Source: Leishmania martiniquensis
Taxonomy: Eukaryota; Euglenozoa; Kinetoplastea; Trypanosomatida; Trypanosomatidae
Assembly (NCBI RefSeq): GCF_017916325.1
Contig: NC_090159.1
Span: 477,501-541,500, forward strand
DNA length: 64,000 nucleotides
Direction of reading: 5' to 3'
The position numbers and the translations under genes are program-made. Positions 47,519-57,849 of the stretch are shown here, in pieces. Position 1 is the first letter of the stretch, and every line of letters starts with the position of its first letter. The notes under the pieces were generated by a model. The model saw only the letters and a list, made by a program, of their open reading frames with translations, was not told where the DNA came from and made no database searches.

Positions 47519-50179
47519 ATGCTCACGAGCGCCGACGACGACCAGCCCACTGTCACAGTGCGGAAGTTCCGCCTTGGCGGCGGTCAAGACACTGACAACA
47601 GCGACAGCGAAGATGAAGAAGGCGGGGCAGCCCCGCGGTGGCGAGGTGGCGCAGGTGCAGTTTCGACGTCGCGGAGTCCTCTCTTGGCGCCGTCACTGCC
47701 AGCGCCGTCGCCCATTGCCGCCGCCGCTGACTCTGCATCAGTGCCTTCAAGGGCGGGGTCCTCGAGCTCTTTGGAGCTGTCCTCGACATCCTCGTCGATG
47801 CCCTTGTCGCCTGCTCGGCCTGCACTGACCTCAGGTCTCGGCAAGCCAATTACTGCGGCAATCGCCACCGCGGCGCCAGCGGACTTGCAGGAAGAGAAGC
47901 GAAGGGGCAGCAGCAGTAGTAGCAAGGACGGTAACGCGAGTGAAACGAACGGCGAAGCGGGCAAGCGCGAGCGCGGCGGCAGCGGTACAGCCCAGAGGAG
48001 GCAGCAACTGAAGAGTCGTGGCTGGACTGTGAGCGCATCGATGACCTCAACGATAATGGGCTCAGCTAAGGAAGAGAAAACGAAGCTTGCGCCACGCAGA
48101 GCCGCTACTGGTGATGCTGCTGCGGTGCTGCCGGCGGCCTCTACGTCACCTGCCCCTGACGCGCATGCGGTGCAGCCACAATGGGCTGCGGCGGACGTCT
48201 TCTTCCGACGTAAAAATCCGTCCTCGGCCACAGCTGTTGAGGTCGAGGCCTCGACCACCTCTCTGTCGATCACCGCTGCAGCTGGGATGCCGCAGGCCAC
48301 GGCATCGATCACCGCCACCGCCACGAGGAGCCGTCCGGCCTTGCAGTTGGCCGTTGCTCCGGTTCCGGCATCCATATCTAGCGCGAGGTCGACCACAACT
48401 GAGGCCGCCCTTACTGCCGCGGCTGCTGTCGCGTCCCCGCCAGTGGCCCTTGAGGCTCCTCTGGCAGCGCCGCTTTCATCTTCTTCCTCGGGTGGCGCGA
48501 AAGGTGCTCTGCCGGCACCCGTGCGGGTCGCCTGCCCGACCAGCACCGGGCCTCCTTCCGGTAGCGTGGCGACTGCCACACAGTGCCTTCCCACACGCCA
48601 ACTCAGCATGCCGTCAACCACCGCGGTGGAGGAGGACACGCCTTCATCTTCCCCGCCTCCGGGGCTGACGCTGCCATCTGCCACGCAGCCCTCCACGGCT
48701 GCTGCTGCTGCTGGGCAGACGGTTACCTCAGCGGCAGTTCCCACTGCTTCGTTGCACGCCTCCGCCGCAGTGCCGGGCAGCGGAGGCATCGTTTCGGGTA
48801 GCGGCAGTCCCGTGCTGTCTGGCCCGGGCGGTGTCGCGTACAACCGTGTGAACGCGCAGGGTCGCGGCTCTGTGCCTTCCAGGATGCTTGAGGCCCCATC
48901 GCAGCCCAGGTGGCGCGCTCTCCCGCGAGAGCACATGACGCCATCTTCCTTTCCCACTGTGGCGGCACGGCCCGCAGCCACCTTAGCGTCGCCTCTCCCA
49001 CCGCCTGAGCTGGTTATAGCGACGGAGGCCGCCCACGCAGAGGCGCCCTCACCAGTGGTGGCGTGTGCGAGCCCGCTCTTTGCGCTCCCGCCTTCTGTGA
49101 GTCCGCCTGCTCGACCACGCCGGCGGGCGCCTCGGCTGCCGGGAGTGACGCACACATCTGCTGCTCTCTCACTTATTGAAGATGATGAGGCGCAGCGACG
49201 TTGTGGCTCCTCTCCGGTCGCGAGCGCCCTATCGACGGAGCGAAGCAGTGTAGAGGCAGGGCAGCCGAAAGTCGTGAGTGCCCGGCAGCGAGGCCCTCTA
49301 GAATCGCGGGCGGCGTCACCGCTGTTGCCACTGTCACGGGCACATTTCATGTCGCCGGAAGGCGGTGCTCCTTCTTCTGCGGGTGGCGCGCCGTCGCCCC
49401 TCTTGTCGCGCTTTGCTACCGTGACTGCGGCACAGCGAGAGAGAGAGACTGCCTTGCTGATCTACGATGATCGCGTGCCGCCTGCGCAGCGGCGAGCAAA
49501 GCGGCAGGCGATGCCTTTGACTGGCCGAACAGCGGAGGGCTATGGGGCAGAGTCGGTGTCGGCGTGGCTGCTGCTGCTGCGTGAACCAAGGGCGACTGCC
49601 TCACAGGAGGGGGAAAGGGAAGATGCGCTGAGGTGGTGCCCCATCCTGCACATTGGCCGTGGCGCTGCATCGCGCACGAATCACGCCGACTGCTTTTCCG
49701 AAAGTCACTTGCTCGATGGAGAGGACGACGACGATGGCGGGTGCGTAGACGTCGGGGCTAGTTCTACTTGCGGCCCTCTTGGCAGAGCCGTGGACTCGCA
49801 CGGCTCCTATGGTGCCAATCCCGAGCAGGGTCGATATCCCCAGCGACAACCCAGTGGGGATCGATCGGCGAAGGTGAAGAGGCACTCTTCAGGCATCCGC
49901 ACCGTGCAGCGACTCTGTGGCGGCACGCAGCAGCATTCGCGATGCAGGTCGGACCTCGACGCCCTCATTTCTCACACCGGCAGCCGTGAGCCTCTGCCAT
50001 GTGTGGTGCTCCGCTCTGGAAGACAGGCCGCATCCGCTGCGGGAGACGTCAATGCCGAGCACAAAGACGTCGGTGACGGGGATCCGTTGTCTGCAGTGTC
50101 CCAACCCGCTACAGCGTTGGCACTTGCCGCAGCGTCACTTCTCGCCGATGATGCGGTGAATGTCGACGTGCTCAGCTAA
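47519..50179 (+). CDS. Ala/Ser/Pro-rich low-complexity protein, 886 aa
   Basis: No family is recognised. Most of the protein is Ala, Ser, Pro and Thr rich and predicted disordered. The N-terminus carries an acidic Ser/Asp cluster (DNSDSEDEE, about residues 28-36), which looks like a casein-kinase-2-type acidic patch. Islands with more ordered composition lie near residues 640-660 (ALLIYDDRVPPAQRRAKRQ) and 675-710 (SVSAWLLLLREP, LRWCPILHIG). There is no signal peptide or membrane segment. ATG 47519 is the first ATG after the acceptor AG at 47354 and defines the start. A 588-codon open frame on the opposite strand (49350-47584) is a compositional shadow. Nuclear or cytoskeletal function cannot be distinguished. 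Confidence 0.65.
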   Translation: MLTSADDDQPTVTVRKFRLGGGQDTDNSDSEDEEGGAAPRWRGGAGAVSTSRSPLLAPSLPAPSPIAAAADSASVPSRAGSSSSLELSSTSSSMPLSPARPALTSGLGKPITAAIATAAPADLQEEKRRGSSSSSKDGNASETNGEAGKRERGGSGTAQRRQQLKSRGWTVSASMTSTIMGSAKEEKTKLAPRRAATGDAAAVLPAASTSPAPDAHAVQPQWAAADVFFRRKNPSSATAVEVEASTTSLSITAAAGMPQATASITATATRSRPALQLAVAPVPASISSARSTTTEAALTAAAAVASPPVALEAPLAAPLSSSSSGGAKGALPAPVRVACPTSTGPPSGSVATATQCLPTRQLSMPSTTAVEEDTPSSSPPPGLTLPSATQPSTAAAAAGQTVTSAAVPTASLHASAAVPGSGGIVSGSGSPVLSGPGGVAYNRVNAQGRGSVPSRMLEAPSQPRWRALPREHMTPSSFPTVAARPAATLASPLPPPELVIATEAAHAEAPSPVVACASPLFALPPSVSPPARPRRRAPRLPGVTHTSAALSLIEDDEAQRRCGSSPVASALSTERSSVEAGQPKVVSARQRGPLESRAASPLLPLSRAHFMSPEGGAPSSAGGAPSPLLSRFATVTAAQRERETALLIYDDRVPPAQRRAKRQAMPLTGRTAEGYGAESVSAWLLLLREPRATASQEGEREDALRWCPILHIGRGAASRTNHADCFSESHLLDGEDDDDGGCVDVGASSTCGPLGRAVDSHGSYGANPEQGRYPQRQPSGDRSAKVKRHSSGIRTVQRLCGGTQQHSRCRSDLDALISHTGSREPLPCVVLRSGRQAASAAGDVNAEHKDVGDGDPLSAVSQPATALALAAASLLADDAVNVDVLS

Positions 50180-51193
50180 CGCCGCTTGTGCAGCAAGCCG
50201 TAGGCAAGAACAGCGATGACGTTGCCGGGGCGCACTGCTCGCCCCAATACCACAGCTACCGCTCTCGAGGTAGCGGTCGCTGCTCGCTTGACCTCCCTGC
50301 GCCTCTTTCGCGGAAGGTGCCTTGCCCTGCTGGATGTACCCCTGTGACGGGTGTGCATCTGACCTTCTCGTACATTACGACAGAGTAGCAAAGGCGCCGC
50401 CGCTCTGCGCATCTACGTGTCGTCTCCCTCCGCGCCCTCCTCCCCACCCCCTTTCCCATCGAAGTCATGGCCGGGCTCTCCCTCGTGCTCATGTTAGACT
50501 CCCCATCTCTCTCCAGCGAAGAAAAAAACGAAATCGTGTGCACACCTACGCGGCCGACGCCAACCCGAAACAGCGATGATGACGTGGTAGCCGCACAGCG
50601 CGTGTGTCGAGGCATGCTGCGTAAAAGGGAGAGGCGGGGGGGCTGAAGCAATGGAAAGGGGACGTTGCACTGGCTGAACTGTGGAGACATGAACACACAT
50701 ACACACATATATACATAATGTGTACGCATAGGCAGCTCCCCCATTCCTTCCCTCGCCCGCCACCTTTTCGGCAGAAGCGTATCCTTTCTCGACGTCACGT
50801 ACGCGTGCGCCTATCACCCGGCCCTTGTGTCTGTTAGCGCCGCCCTCTTCCGCACCTCCTTTTTCTTTTTTGACCCACTGCCGTCTTTTGCCCCCCCCTC
50901 CCACCTCCTGCTGCTTTCACAGAGCGCCGCTGCACAGAGCAGAAGGGCCTCACAACCTCCTCATCCTTCTTGCACGCACACAACCCAGTCTAACATCTCT
51001 CCCCCGCCCTTCTTCCCATCACGACCGAGTGCGACTCCCTCGGTGCAACGAAACAAATGCGGTTGCGCCGCTCTTCGCCCACACCGCGCGCGCTTCGTTC
51101 AGGGACGGGGGCATCAGACGTGGGAAAGGACAATGACAACCGCAGGAAAATAGCGCGGCCGCAAAAGTGTGACCGCGCGCGCACTGCGTTTCT
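50180..51193. other. intergenic region
   Basis: No gene is supported. An alternating CA/TA island lies at 50690-50720 and a pyrimidine-rich stretch at 50830-50925. A possible acceptor for the decayed gene that follows is AG at 51218-51219 or nearby. Confidence 0.45.
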
Positions 51194-52961
51194 GTGCATC
51201 TTTCCCTCTCTCTCGTAGCCCTGGCCAGCTTCGTCGGCTACACCGTATCGAGCAGCCCCAAGGAATTGGATGAGCAGTGGGAGGACATGCGCTCCTATGC
51301 CAGGTGGTGGTGGTCGACGATGCGCGGTGCAACGCCGCCGTGCACCTACGCTGGGGTGCGGCATTACAGCTGGGGCGGCGCAGTAGAGACAAGGGGCAGG
51401 TGTGATTGCTGGCTTCACCGCTTCCCTCCAGCCGCCGCCGCGCCCTCTTCGCGGCACCAGCTCTTTCACAGCGGGCAGCCTCTGCGGCTCCCAGTAACGG
51501 TATCAACACGGTTCTCGGCACCGCCGACGGTGAATGGGCTGTGGCAGAGGTGCGCTGCGGCACAGACGCCCCTGTCACGGCACCCTCTCGTCAACCCTAT
51601 CCGGGTCTACGAGGCACCGCACGGTGTGGTTACCAGTGACGTCCCCTCGAACATTCGAGCCCCAATGTGCGTGCAGTCAGGTCGCGTGTACACGCCATTA
51701 CCGCCGAACGTCTCTGCCATCACGGCGACCTACATCTTGGGGGACTACGAGAGCTTCTTCACGAACTTGACGAAGGCGTTGCTAAAGCGGGGCGTCAAAT
51801 ATCACCCGCTGACCACAGTGCCGGCGGCTGGTGGGCTGATGGCGGCTTCTGGGTAGACTGAAGACCTGTACGCGCTGGTGCATGGGGGGGCCCTACGCGG
51901 GTGGGGATCTCTCATGGAGGGGAGGGCTTCGGCCCCGGCTTCGACTCATCGGAAGGGAGCGAGGCGTGGCGCAAGGTCCAGAAGCAGGAGCTATTCCTCT
52001 CACCCCCGCTCATGGACACCGCAAAGGAGACGGCACACGCGTCCGAGGCGGCGCGGCGGCTGGCCAACGCCTTCTCGGAGCCGACGGAGTTCACCCTTCT
52101 TCTCGATTGCCCCCATCAGCCGCATTCGCGCTGGCGAAGTGTCGCGGGGGACCGATGTACTGCTTCTGTGGCGGGCTCGTCGTGCCGTCAGTCGGGGTGC
52201 TGGACGAGGGTACTCAGCCCGTCGGGGTACGGGTACATGCGCCGCGTCGTGAACCGGCACTTTGGCGGCGCGCCCCTGGAGGGCGACAGGAGGTCGCCCG
52301 CAGAAGAACTGGAGGCGGCGCGGGTGGGCGGCGTCTTCTACACCCCTGCGGTTCGGGCGCCTGGCCGCCACAGGATACCGCGCTGGCGAAGGCTCACCAA
52401 GGCGATCGAAGCCTGCGTCGGCGTCCACGCTTGCTGTGGATCAACCGCAAGCGCCCGCGCATCATCGATGAGGACCAGCTCATCACCGTCGCCAAGAATA
52501 TCGGGTTTCAGGTGTACGCCGACACGCAGTGCGCCACACATTCTAGCGCGGAGGGGCAGTTTTACCTCGCGCGCCATGCAGATGTGATGGTCGGCTTTCA
52601 CGGCGCAGCACTCATCAACGCCGTGTGGATGAATGCGACAAGGCGCCCGTCGTGCCACACATTGGTTGAATTACTCCCATACACGCAGGCGAGACAGGTC
52701 GAGCGCGTCTACGGTGAGCCGGTTGTGGCGTCCGGCAACGCGTATGTGCCCATAGTCCCTGTGGACGCGGAGCTTTTGGGAGCCGACTATGACACGGACG
52801 CCAAGCGGGAAAGAGCGTAGCGCGAGCTCATGGGCGAGGGCAGTCCGGTGCGTGTAGTGACGGACCACCCGACTTTCACGAAGCATTGCGCCATCTACGA
52901 GTTGGCGCAGGTGACGACGCAGCTGCAAGAGCTGTACGCCAAACTCCATGAGTGCCTGTAG
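51194..52961 (+). pseudogene. degenerate family-61-like (DUF563) glycosyltransferase gene
   Basis: Translated in three frames, the stretch yields pieces of one protein. Frame starting at 51194 carries a membrane-anchor-like start, then VRVYEAPHGVV-like and YILGDYESFF pieces before a TAG at 51854. The +1 frame around 51490-51590 gives NGINTVLGTADGEW, and later (51901-52310) LFLSPPLMDTAKETA and VNRHFGGAP. A third frame (~52425-52820) gives LLWINRKR, DEDQLI and MVGFHGAALINAVWM followed by LVELLPY, which matches the C-terminal signature of family 61 glycosyltransferases (as in EOGT and plant xylosyltransferases). An in-frame TAG at 52818-52820 interrupts this frame; the same frame continues to a TAG at 52959-52961. 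Several frameshifts plus stops argue for a pseudogene, though assembly errors cannot be excluded. The product would have been a type II Golgi-type enzyme. Confidence 0.68.
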
Positions 52962-55661
52962 GAACGCAGGGCTCCCTCTCCGCGGACTTTGTTTAGCAGC
53001 CAGCCAGCCCGAGAACGCTGCTCCTTTGTAGGACCACTGCATCATGCGCGTGCGATGTTGCCCTCCTCTGCGGCGCTAGTGGGCTACCTCACCACGTCAG
53101 GCCCCCGCTGCAGAAGGGTGGGGGGTGCACCTCTGCCCTCCCGCAGAGTTCTTTGCCAAGCGAGCTCCTTCTGCCGCAGGTCATAGCCCTGAGCGGCGTC
53201 GCGCCAGGGCCATGACTACTGGCACCCGTGGCGGCGCGTTACTGAGCCTTCCACCCGCGGCTCTTGGAACTTGACCGTATGCCCATCGCTAGGCGTCGCT
53301 CAGCGTTGGCAGGGGTGCTGTGTGCAAGATTGCCGCACTTCCTGCCACTCACGACCGCGGCTTTGGAGCTCTGAGTCCTCACATAGCCGGAGGTGGTAGT
53401 GTGTGCCCCCCTCTTCGGCGTCACCCGGAGGGGCCTCGCCGTAGAACGGTAGAAGAATAGTGCGAGAGTGAAGGCGGAGCCCTAGCTCCGTGGGTGGTTC
53501 GAGAGACAGTGCGGCTGGCTGTGATGACCGTGGAAACGCGAAGGCGCGCAGGCGGGACCGAGGGGGGATCAGATAGTCCCAGAGGGTCTTCCCTTTCGCC
53601 CTCGTCCCGTCCCCTCTGTTTCCACGCCTGGGCGCGCCAGGGGAGGCTGTCGGCTAATCGTTTGAACAGCATGTTACATCGATGGTGACGGCAACACATC
53701 GCGTGAGGCAAGGCATGCCGCAGCAAATAACAGCGGCGTCCGCAACGGAGGCGGCGACAACGATGTTTGAGTGAGAGAGGACCTCTGTGATGAGCTCAAA
53801 TGTGTGTGCGTGCGACTGCTCCGTGATGACGCGGTGATGGTAAACGGGCTGCGGTGGTGGTGGCAGACGCAGAGGCCACACCCTTTCGCAAGTACGGAAC
53901 AGCTCATGAGGAGCAACTCGTTCACCCCATACCCCCCTCTCGCTCTCTCTGCGGATGTGAATGTGACACACCCTGCGCACGTCACCGGAGTAACATGCAC
54001 GCATGGAAGAGGAGCAAAGGCACCGGGGGGAGGTTAAGCGCGTGAATGGTACTCAGCTGATCTCTTTCGAGTGTTGAACCGGCGCTTCCTCTTTTCTGCG
54101 GCAAGCGAGAGCTCGAAGTGGCAGCGCGGTCTTGCACCGGGGCCGTGTAGTCACTCTGACCCCGCAGCGCGCTCGCTTCTTTTGCCGCACTCGCCTCCTG
54201 ATCCCTCGGGTATCTCGCATCGGCACCCGCAGACGTTTTCTCACCTCCTTTCGGAGTGGCACTCACACGGCTGCCGCGGTGGACGCGGCATTTCTCCATT
54301 TCCGTTTTGCGCCGAACTGTCGCCTCCCTCCCCCCCACTCATCAGACGACAGCGTCGCACAGAAGGGGGCCCTGGGACGCGAGCGAAAGAAACGTGAGCG
54401 CCATGCGCACGCGCTGTTGACCGCACTTCACATGATGTATCGCACGTACCAACAGCGTATGCAGATGCCTGGGGGGGGGGGTAGGAGCGGTACGTGGGAA
54501 AAGGCGCGCGGGACTGCGTTCTCATCAGCCCCGAAGCGCACGTGCGCGAAGCAGAAGGCATCTCCTGTATCCAGCTGGGTGGCCTGATGAGGTGCAGGAG
54601 CGGGAAGCATCTCGACTACAGCCGGGGACTACATGGCCGAGTCTCCCCGAACCTAACATGCAGTGCCGCTGCGCTACTTTATGAAGCGCAGCTGCTTGAA
54701 GCGTCTCAGGAAGAAACATGAGATGATGGCAAGGTGCACGGTCTCCGTGGACCTTGACCGGGAGCTTTTCAGCTCCCTCCCTGACCCTGGCGCGCATGCA
54801 CGTCGGCTGCCCCCTTTTCACCCGAACGGCAGGTGCCACTGCCCACACCCTCGCGCAGGACCCTGCAGGTGGCGTGTTTAGGTCGAGGCGCGCATTGCAC
54901 TCGGGTTCTGTGTGGCGGCGACAGCGCTAGTCCTTCACCAGAAAAAAAAGAAGGGGACACGGAGAGCTGAGCAGAGCTCCGTGAGGTGCACTTCCCCGAT
55001 TTGGCGGCAGAGTGCTTCATCCTGGACGGCGAGGGCTGCGTCGTCGTTGCGCTGCAGTCTGAATGGACTGAGATGCGTCTGCCCACCCACGTGTATACTT
55101 GTATATATATATATGTACATATATATTTGTGGGCGTGTGTGCGTGGTGGAATGGACACGTTCGGGGGAAGCAAACGTCAATAGCGTCAGTGACACCTCCT
55201 GCCTCCTCCGTGTTGTGCTTGGAGAGGCGGGTGTGCATGCACAAGTGTGCAGTGTCTGCGCCAGCGCAGATTTGTATATGTGTTCGCTGGTGTTCGCGCC
55301 CAAGAATGTGCTGGCGTGCGTCACATCTCCCGCTATCATGATTGCCGTCGCTGTCCTTATCATCTGCCGCCTTTACTGCTTCTTCGCTCGTCATCATGGG
55401 GAGGGTGCCGTTCGTTTCCTGCGAAGAGCACTGGGCACACACCAGAGAAGGGAAAGCGGCCAAAACAGCAGACTGTCTGTCTGCGCCACACATCGCTCTC
55501 CCCCTCTTCTGCGGAGGTCTCTCAAAGCCGCTGGAGCGGCAGCGCTCGCCTTTATCGCTCTTGTCTATTTTTGTTGCGTCTTCTTTCGAGTCGACGCGCG
55601 CGCGCGCGGGGCCGTCAACGGACGTGAGAGCGCGAGAAAGGTGGGGGTGGATCGAAAAAAA
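52962..55661. other. 2.7-kb gene-poor region with possible coding remnants
   Basis: No intact gene is supported. It holds a G-run of ten bases near 54472-54481, a TA-rich tract (55099-55125), and pyrimidine sequence at 55551-55590 ending in CGAG that could be the acceptor for the next gene. Fragments with protein-like composition (for example around 54430-54480 and 54965-55070) may be remnants of another decayed gene. Confidence 0.45.
54965..55070 (+). pseudogene. possible short coding remnant, unidentified
   Basis: One frame, just after a TGA, gives ~34 residues containing EVHFPDLAAECFILDGEGC and then VVVALQSEW. The composition looks like a folded protein and unlike neighbouring low-complexity frames. 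It has no ATG and runs into TA-repeat sequence. There is faint similarity to the LPADCFILDLEN strand of the CitE gene 1.1 kb downstream, which may be chance. Identity is unknown. Confidence 0.2.
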
Positions 55662-57242
55662 ATGAGGAGGCGGGCGGCTGATGCGGTGGGCGCACCGCAC
55701 CCCACTGGGACTCTTCGCAGCAGCGCGGCGTTCTTTCACGAACGAATTTCCTCGCTCCGCTTCCAGTGTCTCAGCAACACCGCGGCAACGCGGACACCTT
55801 CTCGGGGCCTCTGGTCATTTACGCCCTCGCCCGGTCGCGGTAGCGCTGACTTGGGCGTCGACAAGGGCCTTGCGGGTTGGCTTCGAAGGCTCCACTTCGA
55901 CTTTCAGGTCTATCGTGACCGTCAGCTGGATGCTGCTGCGGCCGAGGAGGCACAGGCGGGCATCGAGTGCATCGACGAAGACAAGCACTGCCCTGCATCG
56001 ACCACGTCTACCGCGTACCGCGGGCAGACCAGTGACGCGCATGCTCGCCGGAGCTGCTCACCACTTATCTCGCGCAACCCCGGTCTGTGCCCACGCAGCG
56101 TTCTCTTTGTCCCAGGCTCGAATACGCGTGCTTTGGCCAAAATTCCAACTCTGCCAGCCGATTGCTTCATACTTGACCTCGAGAACAGCGTCGGCCGTTC
56201 GTCGAAGCGGCGGGCGCGCGAGAACATACAGGCTTTTGTGGAGGACATCCAGAAGGAGCAGCGCGTGCGACGGAGTACCGAGGCCACCACCACCACGGCC
56301 GCCGCCGCTGCTGGGGGTGCCGGGACTGCCGATGAAGTGGGCGACCCGTATCCGCGCCTTATTGTGCGCATCAACTCACCGGACTTTGATGTAGCCACTG
56401 CGATGCTGGACCTGGAGCTTGTGGGTCTGCTCGGACCCGCCATTGAAGGCATCGCGTTGCCCAAGACGACGGTGCGCACGTATGCGCTCATCGAGGACTA
56501 CGTCTGCCCGCACCATCAGCTTTGGGCGTTCTTCGAAACTCCGCTTTCCATCACACAGGCGCCTCTGATCTGCAAGCAGCGGGTCTACCGGTACGCTGTC
56601 ATGGGGTACAACGACTTGAGCGCAGAGCTGCAGCTTCCCATGGCTACACCCTCGCCTCTGCCGGGCGCCACCGACGACGGCTCCGTTAGCGAGGCCGTCA
56701 AGGAGTCCCTGCACATTACGGCGCGGCTGCCGCTGTGGCAGAGCACAGCGCAAGTGCTGCTGGCGGCTCGCGCGCATGACATGTTTGTGATCGACGCTGT
56801 CTTCAACAACCCCACCGACAAAGCCGCCTTCCGCCGCAGTTTGCAGGAGTGCCGTTTGCTGGGCCTCAATGGCAAGACACTCATCCACCCGTCGCAGATA
56901 GAGCCGACCAACGCGGCATTCACTCCAGCGGAAGCGGAGGTGGTGTGGGCGCAGCGCATCATCGAGGCGATCGAGCGTTGCAAGGGGGATGTGACTACAG
57001 TGGACGGTAATATGATGGAGGAGTTGCACCAGCGGCAGGCAAGGCATGTTTTGGCGTTGCATCGTAGCGCTAAGCTGGAGGAGATGCTTCTGCGGACAGA
57101 AGCGCCGAAGGGTGGGACTGGCAACGGCGCTTCTAAGGAAGCTACAGACGGGACCGCGGAGACTGTGGCGGGTGGGGCCGACAGCAACGGGAGTGGCCGC
57201 CAGCCACGACACCCCCCCTCGCGTCACCGCCCTTTGAGCTGA
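55662..57242 (+). CDS. HpcH/HpaI aldolase / CitE-like (citramalyl-CoA lyase type) protein, 526 aa
   Basis: The protein belongs to the CitE/HpcH family of TIM-barrel Mg-dependent C-C lyases (citrate lyase beta, citramalyl-CoA lyase CLYBL, malyl-CoA lyase). Family motifs in order: RSVLFVPGSN (from R145), DCFILDLENSV with D167/D172/E174 and K-x2-AR downstream, Glu292 in FFETP (Mg ligand), and GYNDL with D318 (second Mg ligand). Then come DAVFNNPTDK, GLNGKTLIHPSQI and a C-terminal helix. The usual LEDSV is LENSV here. Residues ~230-245 hold an Ala/Gly insert. The N-terminus is basic (MRRRAADAVG) and could direct mitochondrial import. ATG 55662 is the first in-frame ATG after the pyrimidine acceptor at 55551-55590; the frame stays open upstream. 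Substrate is unknown. Confidence 0.82.
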   Translation: MRRRAADAVGAPHPTGTLRSSAAFFHERISSLRFQCLSNTAATRTPSRGLWSFTPSPGRGSADLGVDKGLAGWLRRLHFDFQVYRDRQLDAAAAEEAQAGIECIDEDKHCPASTTSTAYRGQTSDAHARRSCSPLISRNPGLCPRSVLFVPGSNTRALAKIPTLPADCFILDLENSVGRSSKRRARENIQAFVEDIQKEQRVRRSTEATTTTAAAAAGGAGTADEVGDPYPRLIVRINSPDFDVATAMLDLELVGLLGPAIEGIALPKTTVRTYALIEDYVCPHHQLWAFFETPLSITQAPLICKQRVYRYAVMGYNDLSAELQLPMATPSPLPGATDDGSVSEAVKESLHITARLPLWQSTAQVLLAARAHDMFVIDAVFNNPTDKAAFRRSLQECRLLGLNGKTLIHPSQIEPTNAAFTPAEAEVVWAQRIIEAIERCKGDVTTVDGNMMEELHQRQARHVLALHRSAKLEEMLLRTEAPKGGTGNGASKEATDGTAETVAGGADSNGSGRQPRHPPSRHRPLS

Positions 57243-57849
57243 TGTGAAATTTGCTGACGGACGTGTCGATCAGACACACAGAAGTTTCCTTCATCATTGT
57301 GGACGTGTGTGTGCTGCACCGTTGCTGCGCTCTTCGAAGAAAAACAAAATAAGTTAGGCGCTGACCGGGAGGGGGAGGGGGAGAGAGAGAACAGGAAAGA
57401 GCCGTGGACACGAAGCACCGAGCTCGGAGCTCTATCAGTGGCATCCGCAGCGGCGTCTTGTCACGCGTTGTGGCGCTGCACGCGTGTTTCTCTCTCTCGC
57501 TGCCTACATCCGCCTCCTGTCTCAGCTCCACTGCGCCTCTCAGCCGCGTCGCAATGTGCCCCCGGCTCCCTCCCTTTTCTTTTCATGCTTCATTTTAGCG
57601 CAACCGCTGCCGCTGCTGCTGTTCTTCCCCTTCCCCTCTCTCAGTGGGTGCGACCACCTCTCAGGTCGCGTTCACCAGACAGTCATAAAACGTGCGCGTA
57701 GCATACACTTGGCACCCTCGCCCGCACGACATACATCTGCGCTCTCCTGCACACGGGCAGAGGCAGTTGCACTGCCCCTTTCGCCCAACCTCATTCTTGC
57801 TCGCTCTCTTTTCTTCAGTTTTCTGCAGCGGCTGCACACGCGTGCTCAG
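57243..57849. other. intergenic region and kinase leader
   Basis: No gene is supported. It holds GA-rich sequence (57370-57395), pyrimidine-rich stretches (57480-57650), and a strong acceptor tract at 57796-57828. Confidence 0.5.
57796..57828 (+). promoter_or_regulatory. polypyrimidine tract and candidate trans-splice acceptor
   Basis: A C/T run with two AGs (57817-57818 and 57827-57828) lies 22-33 bases before the kinase ATG at 57850. Confidence 0.55.

Noticed and set aside
47584..49350. 588-codon open frame on the minus strand
   Set aside because: It lies entirely antisense to the low-complexity gene at 47519; GC-rich third positions open the opposite strand, and no domain is seen.
54912..55661. 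Upstream extension of the CitE-like protein, with a hydrophobic segment from 55338
   Set aside because: It crosses a TA repeat and pyrimidine tract; the likely acceptor at 55590 would remove it. ATG 55338 remains a weaker alternative.
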